Shown in pieces: positions 1-12,150 of a stretch of DNA of 64,000 nucleotides. This DNA comes from Cucumis sativus (lineage: Eukaryota; Streptophyta; Magnoliopsida; Cucurbitales; Cucurbitaceae). Every line of letters starts with the position of its first letter. The stretch's first letter is position 1. Made by a program: the position numbers and the translations under genes. The notes under the pieces were generated by a model, which had not been told where the DNA came from, searched no databases, and saw only the letters and a list, made by a program, of their open reading frames with translations. Location: assembly GCF_000004075.3 (NCBI RefSeq), contig NC_026660.2:10416001-10480000 (forward strand), read 5' to 3'.

Positions 1-347
1 CGAGCTTTCCTTCTTCTTCCTCCTATTCTCAGTCAATTTTACGCTCTACTTGTTCTCTTGGCATCAAAGATTCTTTTTTATTTCCCTTTATGATTGGCCT
101 CTTTTCACTTTGGCTGCATCTTACTTGGAGTTTGCTCTTTCCTCCGTTCTTAGATCTGGCAATGACATTTTTCAATTTGTTCTGCCATTTGTATTCTTAA
201 AGCCCTCTTCTTCACGCATCCGAGGCTGACTGATCACGACTTGTTTCATACAGGGTTTCTGTGATACTGTTCCAAAGGAAGCTAAAATCTTCAAATCTGC
301 TAGATTGGTAGCCGCTTTGACGAGGGATTGATGAATATTGAGGTGCC
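1..347 (+). promoter_or_regulatory. Proximal promoter and 5' leader of the SOSEKI gene
   Basis: Pyrimidine-rich, AT-rich sequence directly upstream of the first ATG of the SOSEKI gene. It holds no convincing coding frame on either strand. A short ORF on the minus strand (212-421) overlaps the leader and first exon but resembles nothing. The transcription start cannot be placed, and the left edge of the window may cut the promoter. Confidence 0.45.
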
Positions 348-3287
348 ATGGAGATGAGAATGAAGAAGTACAACCAACTCAGTCCTGAGAGGGCTAAGGT
401 GTGGACTGAGAAATCGCCCAAATATCAACAGGTTCGGAAGGTGCCTGTAATTTACTATCTATGCAGAAATAGGCAGCTGGAGCATCCTCATTTCATGGAA
501 GTTCCACTCTCATCCTCTGAGGGACTGTACTTGAGAGGTATTGCCAAATCGAAATGTATAAGAATATGTTATGCCCCTCCTCTCCCAATGGATTTATATG
601 CTTTAAAGTAGTTTTTGCCCAGATGTGATTAACAGGCTTAACGTTCTCAGAGGAAGAGGCATGGCTACCTTATACTCTTGGTCTTGTAAGAGGTAAATTA
701 TTTATGATCTTAACGTTTGCTTTAGATTCTCTTTGGAGGATGATAAATGTTGGAGAGAAATAATCTGAAAACTCAGATGCTTCAGTTTCTGAAATATTGA
801 AATGTAGCAGCATTCTTATAGTGCAATGTGTTGGGCCTAATTGTGCAGAAGCTACAAGAATGGATTTGTTTGGCATGATCTCTGTGAAGATGACCTAATT
901 CTTCCGGCTCACGGAAATGAGTACGTTCTCAAAGGCTCCGAGCTGTTTGAAGAGTCCACTACTAGTAAAGGTTAGTAAAAAAATTTAAGGTAAAAGGTTT
1001 TGAAGACATACATAATCGGGGGTTTAAATTCACATCTGACATAACTTGAGAAACTAAACCGGGAAAGAAACTCACGGATGGTTATTTGGTTCTATTTCTC
1101 GTGGTAAAAAAGTATTGAAAGTTAGATATGATCTCGCAGACCATTTCAGCTCCATTGGCAATGTGAATATTCAGCCACTGAAGCAATTACCTGATCCAGC
1201 ATCTTCCCAGAGTCAGGACGATTCATCATCATCTTCAAGCATGACCGGAAAAGAAATGAAAAATTCTCAAGAAGATGACCTCTCGTTGTCTGTTCTTCGA
1301 CCTGGTTCATCAAGCATGTCTCCGGATTCTGGAGGTGGAAAAAGTTCATGGGGTGGTTGTCTTAGCTTGACAGAATACAAGGTGTACAAGACTGATGGCT
1401 TGTCTGATGCATCGACTCAGACTGAGGAAAATATTAGCAGACCAAAAACACGAGAAACGTGTACAAGGGGAGTTTCAACGGATGATGGTTCCCTAGAACC
1501 AGATTGTAACCAGACTCTTAACAATGCGGCTTCAAATCATAAGAAAAACTACGATGCTCCTCAGGATTCAGTTTCTCCACCCACATTGTCCTCTAGTGCT
1601 TCCTCCTCAGGTGGGAAGACTGAAACGTTAGAGTCTCTTATCAGAGCTGATGCCAGTAAAATCAACAGTTTTAGGATTCTTGAAGAAGAAGAAATTCGGA
1701 TGCCAGCCAATGCAAGACTCAAGGCTACAAATGTGTTAATGCAACTTATATCGTGTGGATCAATATCGGTCAAGGATCATAGTTTTGGACTCATTCCATC
1801 GTACAAGCCAAGGTTTTCTCACACCAAATTTCCCTCTCCATTATTCTCTACTACAGTGATGTTGGGAGAACTCAACTGCTTGTCTGAGAATCCTAGGATG
1901 ATGGGCTTGAGGTTGGAAGACAAGGAATATTTCAGTGGTAGCTTGATTGAGACTAAAATGCTGCAAGCGGATGGGCTGACAACTCTAAAACGATCATCTT
2001 CATACAATGCTGACAGGTTCTTTTATGTCCATATATTTTACTAATGTTAAATGTTCTAATATCCATAAATTTGAAGCAATTTATTACTTTTATTTGTCTT
2101 CAATTCTCCTCAAATACTTTTGCTTTTCATGGCTTATGTGATGACAATGGTCAAGCTTGCTCAATTAAGACAGTGACATAATTGGAGAAAAAGAACTGTT
2201 ACCGTGATTTTAGTGGACAGCGGACGTAATTGTTCAGTGTAACATGCTGAAGATTAGTTGTTTTGATTGATGGAACCCTTGATCCATGCCTGCGCTATTT
2301 TCTGTCAGCTTATTTTCTTTGTCCAGTTGAATAGGATGTTAAAAAAGTACAAAATTCGTATGCTACAATTTTGTGCTGTATAAAGCTTAAAGTTTGAAGA
2401 GAGATTATGCAGACTTAGCTAGCCAAGACTGGTGAACCAGCATTTCTGTCATGTTCTTTTACATTTTGAAGTAGTGCATAATAGTGCTTATAGGAGAAAA
2501 ATTCTCGTGTCTTCTTACTGTTACTTTTTTACCTTGTTTCTCATGTTAATGTTAGTAGATCCTTTGAAGCTTCATCTCTGTTTAATGATTAAGATCTCAC
2601 TGTTATGGCTGCTTTCACCTGCTTCTCTGCTTCTCTTCTCCCCATAAAATGAAGATTTTGGGACTAATCTAATTGGCTTTAGTTGATCAGAGGACGAATG
2701 TGAAAATTACATGGATGTCAAGAACTCACCATCATAGCTTGCCACAATAGAATATGGACCTTTCGTATCTTTCAAATACACGTTTGTACTTCATGTTTTG
2801 TGTGTATATGTATGCCAGCAGCTAGATTTGGTTGCCATCATTATATTTTATTTATATCGGTGTCTACTTATTTTGTCTTGTACAATACACATTAAAAGTT
2901 AGTTTATGGGATATGCGTGGTTATTTCTTCATAATACTTGCAGTCCCAGTTAGTTTATGACTTACAGTAAGCTAATACTACAGGACATTTAAGCAATTGA
3001 ATTCAACTGAAGACAAGGATCAGTCAACCTCTAGTCGCTCCAAGTGCATTCCTCGGGCCATTAAAGCTTCTCTAAGCAAGCAGACACGCAACGAGCCAAT
3101 GAAGTCTCCTTCTTCTGAGAGACCAAGAACTTCTTCTGATGGTGTAACCTCTCAAAACGTAAGCCCTACGACCTCCAATGATAGCAGCAAAAGGATTACA
3201 GAGCCTTTCTCCGGAAGGAAACAGTCTAAGAAGCTAGATTCCTTTCGAGAAGAGGAAGAGGATGTGATCAAGATCGAAGAAAGTTGA
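348..3287 (+). CDS. SOK: SOSEKI (DUF966) cell-polarity protein
   Basis: Five-exon model: 348-537, 623-692, 849-970, 1140-2016, 2984-3287; 1563 nt, 520 residues. The N-terminus carries the SOSEKI DIX-like polymerising domain: [20 protein letters not shown], then [20 protein letters not shown] across the exon 1/2 junction, and a [23 protein letters not shown] stretch in exon 3. Exons 4 and 5 encode a long Ser-rich, disordered tail with [18 protein letters not shown] (a conserved SOSEKI block) and [15 protein letters not shown], ending in basic then acidic residues. In the family, SOSEKI proteins form polar, membrane-associated patches at cell edges and guide oriented division. Exon 3 is joined to 1140 because that acceptor keeps phase and completes an Asp codon; the frame is open upstream of 1140 by chance. 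Which SOSEKI paralogue this is cannot be decided here. The 1-kb fourth intron holds no other gene. Confidence 0.93.
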
Positions 3288-5230
3288 GTGCAGATTCACA
3301 ATTTTCTTGATAGATTCTGAAGGTGGCGCTATTTAGCCACCGCTTTGGTGAAATCTTTGTTGACATTTAGTTCAATTCTTTTTTCACAGGCTTGCTTCAG
3401 GAGCTCGGGTTATAATCTGGTCGAAATCAACTTGCAATAGCAAGGATGTTGGCAATACTTAGAGCATGTTAGGAACAACCAATGGATGCCTCATCTTTCA
3501 GCCAAGTTGAAGTAGCTCGTTCCCTCCAAGATCTTACTTTTGATCAGATCTACATCGAAATTCAATTGATGTTGATAATTTGTTGGTGGGGCCTTGGTGA
3601 TTCTGTTTATCTCTCGAGTGTAAAAAGGGTGAAAACCAACAGTCTTCAGCTAGAAGAGGGGCGCGCAGTTTGGCCTTGGACCAGGTCAGAGATCTTTTGA
3701 GTTGGTTGGCTTTTGCTTGTCAGGTCAGCTAAATATTAAATGATAAAATTGTAACTTTGCTTTAAACTACAGTTACCATCACTTCTTTTGATGATCTCTT
3801 TAGCTTTAGAATAGTTTCTGCAGGCAAAATCTGTAACAAAAAAAAGCTAGGGAAGAGTGTCACCCCTTTTAATATATTATTTATAATTATTTACTTCTTT
3901 CTCTGGAAGCCTTAAAACAAGTCAACTTAATTCAGTAAAAATGCCTGGAAATGGTTTGAAGGAAATGAGTTGCGAATCCTTTAAAAAACATGGGTTTGCT
4001 CTCTTCAAAGCAAGAAGAGACATGAGTCTCCTCAAAAGCCTCATTTGGATTATTTTAAGAGATACCCTTTTAAATGTTTTATCTAGAATGGAGAAATCTG
4101 TTCCTTCCTGGAACAAAAGAAACTTGGCTTCACGTGTGAGAAGCCTTGGAAACCGTGAGGGTTTTAGGTCTAAATTTAAGCCCGAGTAGATTTTTCAGCT
4201 CTGCCTCTGCTTTGTGTGTCTGTTTGTGTGAATCATGAAAGCTTTTATCTTCTGAATTGAGTAGTGATAGTTGTAATAGGCATTCTGTCCTTTACTGTAT
4301 TTAAGGCTAAAGTATAAAGGTAAAAAGATGCATTATTTGAACAGAGATTTAAATACAGAATACATAGGGCTCATACAAAGTGTAAAAGACTGGCATGTCA
4401 GAATAATGGAAACTGCGTAGACGGTAGAACCTTTTTTAGCTAACACTATATTGTCGTACTGCACTCAAAAAACCTTTTGAATGTTAAAATTTCAAATCTT
4501 ATGTGTTGTAATTTGAGTTGATTTTCAGCTTCACTCTTCCTGTTATTATTATTTATTTTGCTTCTCTTCTCTGTCGTTGCATTTCTTTCTTGACAATAAT
4601 GAAAGTAAGAGAGAGAGAAGAAAAAAGTTTGAAAGAGTGAAATTATTATTATTATTTTGTAGGGTCGATAGACATAATAAATGTTTCACGGTACCAATTA
4701 TAGTTATCACTTTATTGTAATGAATGGAAGGAAAATACTTAACTTGCCACTTGCAACCCATTACACCTATCTACCTCATTACAACATTATTATGTATTAA
4801 AAGAAGGCAGAGTATTGGATAGGTTTAGGTTAAGTGAGTTTTCATCTCTTCATGTACATCTCGTCTTTTTCCTGCTCTCTAATTTTTGAAGGGATAAAAC
4901 ACCATGAAGATAATGATGATGTTGATTTTGTTTTTTTTTTTCTTTTTTGGGAAAAGAAAGAAAGAAAAATAGGAATAATGTTGTTAGCAATTGGAGGCAA
5001 CTCCCTACTTCAATGGACAAATAGCAAAAGCCACCTAAAATTGTTACACTTATACTCACAAACATTCTACGGTAACACTTGACTTGGGTTCTTAAACTTC
5101 TAAGAGTACTAAAGTTGGATCTCCAAACTTATAATAATTGTAAAAATTTAACCTACAAATAATAAAAATTGAATACTCAATTTATATAATAAATACAATT
5201 TATACAATTATGTAAATTTGGACCTAAGTT

Positions 5231-5318
5231 TAATTTTAGAATTTGAATGAGTTTGAAAGCTCAACTTTTAATTTTAGAATTTGAATGAGTTTGAAAGCTC
5301 AATTTTTAATTTTAAAAG
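5231..5318. repeat. 38-bp tandem duplication (about 2.3 copies)
   Basis: A 38-bp unit starting taattttagaatttgaatga occurs at 5231-5268 and again at 5269-5306, nearly identical, followed by a partial third start (taatttta). It lies in AT-rich spacer and looks like local slippage or unequal exchange. Confidence 0.85.
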
Positions 5319-5434
5319 TGAAAGGATTTAATTGCAAATATCATCGTACTTGCGGTTAAAAAAAGGAAAACAATGTGTACATATAGGATTTAGGGTATTC
5401 ATAATAACTATTTCTAAATGTACATATATTGTTT

Positions 5435-5538
5435 AGGTGAAATCAAGAGGAGTAACAATGGTTTATTTCAATAGTGAATAAAGTTCAGGTGAAATCAAGA
5501 GGAGTAACGATGGTTTGTTTCAATAATGAATAAATTAC
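5435..5538. repeat. 52-bp tandem duplication
   Basis: The unit beginning aggtgaaatcaagaggagta occurs at 5435-5486 and 5487-5538 with only a few substitutions (for example aacaatgg against aacgatgg). No coding content. Confidence 0.85.
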
Positions 5539-7352
5539 ACTAATATGTATGTTGATGCTAACATTGTATTTAGCCCTTAATTATGCTGATTAGCCAAGGC
5601 TAGGGAGATTCAAAAAATGGTGCGGCTTTTATAGTCTATTAACACAACCACGTTGTGTGTGTGCCTCTATGGACCTCTTAACACAAATTTATTAGACCTA
5701 TCATGACACAACATTTACGTCTTTTTCGTTAGGTCATTGTGCATACATCATAAAAATGTTTCTCAAGAAGAGTGGTAAGAAAATGTGGTTTACAACATAA
5801 AAGTAATTTGTAAATATAATAAAATTTGGGGTATGCTCTCATGATCTTGTGATAGATCATATTGTTATTGAGTGGTTAATAAGAGTTTGTTAGTTATAAG
5901 GCGTTTGAGGGACAAGTTTTGTTATTTACAATTCTTTAAAATTGTTGATACACAATTAGGGGTATTTGAAACAAGGATTATTCAAGATTATAATAACCAT
6001 CTTTTGTTACGGTAAATACTGTTTTGTACTTTCCAATTAACTACCATCAACATTATTTCAAATTAAACTCTCAATTTGCTGTAATATTTATTATTTGTTA
6101 CCGTTTTTACTATTTTACGTTCATCATTTTATAATGTTTATCATTGTCTTTTCAAACTAAAATAGTTTATACTTGGAACACACTATTATAACCTAAACTA
6201 AAACAATTTACAATTCAAACACAAATTATTATAACTAAGATATAACAATTGAAAGACTATAATAGTTAACTTTTAGCTTCAAACTATTGACTCGAAAAGT
6301 GTTTATGTATCTATTGTAATTGGGTAGATATATAGAGTGAGAGAGAGACATGAGTGTTGGTTGAACAGTTAGATGGCGCTTTCAAAGAAAAAATAATAAG
6401 GAATAACATTGTCCCTATGAATTTAATATCTACCCAATCAACAATCATAGAACATCACAAATTTGTGCAACCACATGCTACTGACGTCTTTCTTATCCAC
6501 TCCAAGCCCATTTTGGTTGTATAAAAAGTGTTTTTATTTTTTTTTTAATTATAAAACCAAACATTAAATAATTAAACGATAAACTTTATTTTAAACAATA
6601 ATATGCCCAAGTAATTTAATTTTAAGATAAATACTAATTTGAAATACAATAAATAAATTTGTTTGGAAAGTTTAAGATAAATATGCTAATAGATTATAAT
6701 AAGTTTTTGAAAAAAAAAAAAAACAAAAAATCATAGAAGAACTAAATTTAAGATTTGTTGAAAGCATAACAGTCATGGGAAGAAGTAAAGAGAATGCTAA
6801 AATTAAAACAAAATTTTAAAATATAAGGACCGATATGATATATTAACCTAATTTTATTCATAATAAAATCTTTCTCAAACCTTCCTTGTTTAATTAGTCC
6901 CACAATATGTGTTTCACTTATATTCTCTTATTGAATGTGAGACATATCCACATTATATCTTTTGATAATTTGGCCTAAAATGCTAGAAAAACATAAAAGG
7001 AATAAAAACACAAAAGCCAAATGGAGCCTTAAACCATATAAGTCCAACAAAATTTCTATATACACACATGGCAGGTGGAATGATGTAGAACCATATGACC
7101 AAAACCTATCAGGTGCAGTAGTCTTACTATGGTTAACTCTCCTATTATAACCATTAGGTTTTTAGAGCTCATTTTTATTGAAGCAATGCATCTAATAGTT
7201 ATGGGAAGGGAAACCACATCATGGCGAGTGAGACCAAGAATTTCTTGGTAGAACTCAACAACATAACTGTACAATCTATAGGAGAACAGATCCTATTCAA
7301 GTAAAGGTCTGATCGAGAATTTCTTCTTTGGATCTTCTTTTGGTAGAAAAGT

Positions 7353-10300
7353 CTAGCTCACTATCTCAGGAACCGTTGTGGATGAGCAAGAAGCAGTAGG
7401 TCTTCTTCCTATTGTTTGTTTGGTGTTGTAGGAGTTGCAATCCAAGCATTTATGAGCAACCACATGGAATTGAACTTCACCTTCTGCGCCACAGTCATTA
7501 CATAGAATCCATACCTGCTTGTATTTATGCAGAGTAATTAATGTCATGACCAAGATTTATAATTCCCTCTCTCCATTTACCTACAGATTCACCAGTTAAA
7601 TTTTCTTAATACTTCATGAGATTTTCTTTATAGCATTTTGACCTCTAATCTTCATTTTTGAATTTCATTTCAATCAGAATCAGTATGCTTTTATCTTTTG
7701 TTTTCAGATTTAAGCAATAGCATGGAAGAGAAATTGATTTTATTCTTTAAATCTCTTAAGAACAAGTAGAAAGTTGAAAGCATTGTTGAAAGGGTGTTAC
7801 CTTCTTGTTTTTATATATATCAGGCATCAGGGTTGAAGCAATCTACATTTATAGTTTAATAAAAGAAATCAAGATATTGATGAATGATTTAGTAGTTCAT
7901 ATTATGCTGTGAGGAAATTAAGAAAATAAGTATATAATATGACTTACCACTTTATCAAGCTTTTCCCACAACCTAGACATGTCACAGATTGACTTTGAGC
8001 AGACAGGGCAAGAGTACCTGTGAAAATAAAACACATTGTAACCACTATTATAAATCATCTTCTACATACACAATCATAGACAAAGATATTAATACTTCTT
8101 GACCTTGCGCCTGGATCATTTCAAACGAGATTGAGGGAGACGACTCATAAAAGTTCAATAATGGTTTCATTTTCAACTGATTTTGGAGGGTCGTATGCAA
8201 ATTTATGTGGAACTGCATCGTAATATATCCTAAGGTTATAAGCATTTTAAATGTGATGTACTTACTGGAAATGTGATTCCATCTCCTTTGCACATTCCAA
8301 ATGTATGGTATGGCCACAAGGTAAGACACTGATGTCTTTTGTTGTGTCAAATAGAAACTGCATTGAAGAATTTAGACATTTTAAATCAAGTAATGTTCGA
8401 CCTATAGGCATTAACAAAAGATAATTATGCATCGACTTTCCTTACCTCAAAGCATACAGGGCAGCTATGGTGCATTGCTCGCTCGATGCAACGATGACCA
8501 TCTTTCATTAATTTTGAATAGCAACATCCTGCGACAAACATTGCAAGAAGGTAGATGTTACTTTTTACCTTCTTATAACTATTTTATTCTTTTAGCTGTT
8601 CAGTTTTTGAGTTTGAGTTTGAGTTTTGTCCCTCACTCACCACATGTCTTACAGTGGAAGAAATTTTCCTTTCCTCCAGTCCTACAAAATAGAATAAAGA
8701 TAACATACTGAATAAGCATAACCATTATCATATTTTAAGAAGATTTTTTTTGAATTTAAGCTCATTTCACAGAGTTTGAAGAACTCATACCTACAGATTC
8801 CACATTCATCACAATGATATTGATTTTTTGAAACCTGAAAAGGGAACAAACTGAAGCAATTAGAAAGCAAACGTAGCCTCAAGGTGACTAGGAGAATGTT
8901 TCTCAGCGAGTCAAAGTTTCAGCAGAAACATGAAATACCAGCCGATGATTAAAGGCTTTTAAGAATGGTTGTTTAACTGTTTAAAAACATGTTCTGCATA
9001 AACATTGATTTTAAGCACTTAGAGAGGCATTCCTAATATGTCCTAACTCACGTCATCATCGAAGAATTTGCATATGCTGCAGAAGTACTTCCCAAAACAG
9101 ACTCCACAGTTCGAGCAGTACTGCTGAACCTGCTTGAAATAAAAAGGAACTCAACAAGTTAATCACAATTATACCCATTTAAAGTTGTCTCTTAGCTTGT
9201 TTCAATTACAATGTCATTCTCAAGGAACTCACATCTTGTTCTGTATCACATAAGGAACAAATAACCTGCAAGGTGCAATAAAAGGCAACATACAATCAGT
9301 TACAAGAAGAGAGAAAATTCAACAGTTTCTTCAAGTAGTCCAGTCTAGCTTAAAGAACATTAGGACAATAATGCCAATCCCTTGTACTCTAAAATGATAC
9401 GATATTGCCCACTTTGGACCGGTGTTAAAATGGACTACTTTTCAAGTTTGTACAAAAGGCACCAAGACTCATAAAGGCATGCATTATGCACAGCTGATGA
9501 AACTTAAGTGGCGCTTTTCTTTTTTTTTTTGAAAAGCAACAGGTTTGCTTCAGAATTAAGTTATGGTTCTATGGAAATACCATCTTTGTAAGAAATGTTC
9601 AAGCTTTTCTAAAAGTTCAATAATGCCAAAACCACCACCCACCAGAAATAAAGTCGCTTTTTCAAATTTCCCCAAGTCAGATTGATTAAAGATTTACAAT
9701 GCCGTTTAGTGCAGATCGAATCATTGAACATAGAAATCAAATCAAGAACAGACCTGGTGGAAAGAAAATTAAAGTTCCCATTTCATAACCTTTTGGTTTT
9801 GAAAATTAAGTTTAAAAACATTGACAATTTCTACTTATATGGAGTTCTCATAAAATTCAATCAAAACAAAAAAAAAAAGTTCATATTTTTCAAATTTTAG
9901 CTATGAATTCAAATATTTCTTTAAGAAATTATAAACAGATTTTAGAAAAAATCAAAAACTAAAAAGTAAGACCTTGTTTGGTATTTGGTCACTACTTCAC
10001 GTTTTAGTATTTAAAAGTAAATCTGAGAACCAGAGTACAAAATCCAGGAGAAAACAAGCAGAAAATTCATAAACAGGAAACCAAAAACAAAATTGTTACG
10101 AACGAGACTTAAATGGATATCAAAACGAAACCTAAAATTTTGAAAAACATAAAATGAGAGAAAAGAAAACCTTCTGAATTTGATGGCGAGGAACATCATG
10201 TGGATCAAGAGTTTCCAATTCAAGTGAGTTCTAATCAAATCAACAGAACAAATAAGAAACTCCAACACCAAAATCAATTACCAAAACATAATTAAAACAA

Positions 10301-10626
10301 CCAACATTATAAAAAAATTAAAACCTTGGCTTCATTATGACAATGCCTACAATCAAAGATCTCATCACAACAGGGCGCTCTAATCTTACATCTCCTTCGA
10401 TAATGCAAGCACCTAAACCACAAAAAATCTAGATTAGAGAAATTAAATAAGAGATAAAACCAAAAAACGTAGATCTCAACATTTTTCATACAGAAATAGA
10501 AACAAACCCGAAATTCCCGGACTCACGATCCGCTGCACATGTATTATGGGATTCAGAAAGTGGAGGTTCAATGGATGATGAAGAAGCAGAAGAAGATAAT
10601 GAAGCCTGAATATGATGAATGTCCAT
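7353..10626 (-). CDS. CHY zinc-finger and RING E3 ubiquitin ligase
   Basis: Twelve-exon model on the minus strand: 10508-10626, 10325-10412, 10171-10230, 9233-9265, 9052-9129, 8791-8834, 8641-8681, 8446-8528, 8266-8357, 7948-8017, 7801-7842, 7353-7514; 912 nt, 303 residues. After a Ser-rich N-terminus comes the CHY finger ([29 protein letters not shown]), then the CTCHY region ([49 protein letters not shown]), a RING-H2-like finger ([26 protein letters not shown]) and a C-terminal zinc ribbon ([20 protein letters not shown]). This is the architecture of RZFP34/CHYR1 and MIEL1, ubiquitin ligases linked in Arabidopsis to ABA, drought and MYB turnover. I chose the ATG at 10626 because the longer upstream frame begins with TTG, not ATG. 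The last small exon (7801-7842) was found only by phase and family pattern. The orthologue within the family is unsettled. Confidence 0.93.
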
Positions 10627-11679
10627 TGTATTATGAAGCGGAGAGAAAAATGGTTGGGTTTTGTTATACAAAGATTTGTAGTGCAGACTACGGAGAGGAG
10701 TTGGAGTGTGGTTTAAACCGTCAGCAAGGGTATTTTCGGGATTTCGCAGTTATTTTTCTACGCGCCGGTGAATGTACCGAGACGATGAAAACGAGGCTTT
10801 AAAACTGTCAGTGAGGATATTTTCGGGATTCCACAAAGGAAGCAGACCATTAGCTTTTCACGCGCCACGTCAAGAAGAGGGGGCTCGGGTTAAAAGCCGG
10901 TAAAAGGTTAGGGTGAAGAACATGCGCTATGGGGAAGCGATTGGGGGATGGTTGAACAGTTCGCCGGAGGATTCAGTGAAACAGCTGGCGACCGTTGAAA
11001 CGCGCGGCAAAATTGTTGTTGTTGTTTTATTATTATTATTATTATTTGGATAGGAAGCTTTTAGCTGAGTAATTGCTGACTAGGCTTCCACCTTATCTTC
11101 CAAGGAACGGAACCGGAAAAATGTGGGTCCGATTTAGAATCTATAATTAACTTTTGGGGTCTAAATGGATTTTTTTTTTTGTCTTTTAATTTATGTTTAA
11201 TAAATTGTTCCTAACCCACACAATGCGTTGATGAAGAAAAATGTTCGATCTGAATGATCTTTTAATAAAGAGATAAACGTAATTACAAAATAAAACATGA
11301 TGGGATGTGTGTTGATCATATCATAACACACGTTCTTATTCTTAAATTAGAGAACAATAAATTAAAAGTTTGTGAACAGAGAGAAAACTTATTTCTTCAG
11401 CTCCAGCCGGCTTAAGAAACATACTTCATCATTTATTTGATTCCTTAGATGCTATTTCTAGTTTTTCTTTTTAGGCCGATTATGTCTTTTAGTCTAAAAT
11501 CATCTATTAAAATTCTAAACTTTCCACTTTAGTCCATTGGAATTGATATGATATTTTAGACGCATAATTAAACTCAAACAAAAAGAAGCACAAGTTGAAA
11601 AAGTTGATAGATAAGAGACAGATGGTTGGGGGAAAATAGAGCATGATTGTGGAGTCCGATGACATGGATGAATCCAAAA

Positions 11680-12150
11680 CCAATCCACATGGGCCTTGCT
11701 CCTCAAAATGGGCCAAGTAAAGTACATGGCCCAATTAATAAAGAAACATACAAACAAACAAACAATGAAGAATGTGTAAGTTAATAATTAAAGGTTTAGG
11801 GTGGAAGGAAGTATTAGGAATTAATTAATTAAAGGGGTGGCGTGAGTCAGAGAATGGAGAACGCTTAATTGGCTTATGGCACGTGGAGACATAAGCCCAA
11901 AACGGTATCCCCACGTGGGAATTGTGTGTCAAACACAAGTAATTAAGTTAATCAATAAACAATTAAACTCCCACAAGAAGCTTAACATTTAGGACACAAA
12001 TTTAAAAGCTTTTTGTTACAAAGAAATGGGTTTTGCGGCCAATAAAAAGCACAAAATGATGCAGCCGATGATGAAACCCTTAACCAAATTCATTTCATTT
12101 ACGTTGAAGATTCTCTTTTTAAATCGAAACTTCAACCTGACACGTGGCTC
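11680..12150. promoter_or_regulatory. G-box and GGCCCA motif cluster
   Basis: CACGTG palindromes occur at 11880-11885, 11912-11917 and 12141-12146 (the last inside tgacacgtggc, an ABRE-like form). Several TGGGCC/GGCCCA/AGCCCA motifs lie between about 11688 and 11900. Such motifs are bound by bZIP/bHLH and TCP factors in plants. No gene start is recognised next to them, so this may be a distal part of the FIT promoter, the promoter of an unseen transcript, or chance. Confidence 0.35.

Larger units (their letters stand above)
3288..7352. other. 3' UTR of SOSEKI, then intergenic spacer
   Basis: The first few hundred bases are probably SOSEKI 3' UTR. A short ORF at 3941-4189 (82 residues, Lys/Arg-rich) has no recognisable family and is not called. 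The rest is AT-rich and holds two direct tandem duplications (listed separately), a poly-A run near 6710 and short repetitive AT-rich stretches near 5940-6290 that look like decayed mobile DNA, though I could not find their ends. No gene is supported. Confidence 0.5.

Noticed and set aside
1561-2007. Minus-strand frames inside SOSEKI exon 4
   Set aside because: Antisense shadows of a well supported coding exon.
3941-4189. 82-codon plus-strand frame after SOSEKI
   Set aside because: Short, Lys/Arg-rich, no recognisable motif and not preceded by a clear promoter.
5940-6290. Possible MITE in the spacer after SOSEKI
   Set aside because: Repeated ttataat motifs suggest one, but I could not pair its ends as inverted repeats.
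10923-11053. Short ATG frame upstream of the CHY-RING gene
   Set aside because: About 42 codons ending in a run of Val and Leu encoded by a trinucleotide repeat; no support.
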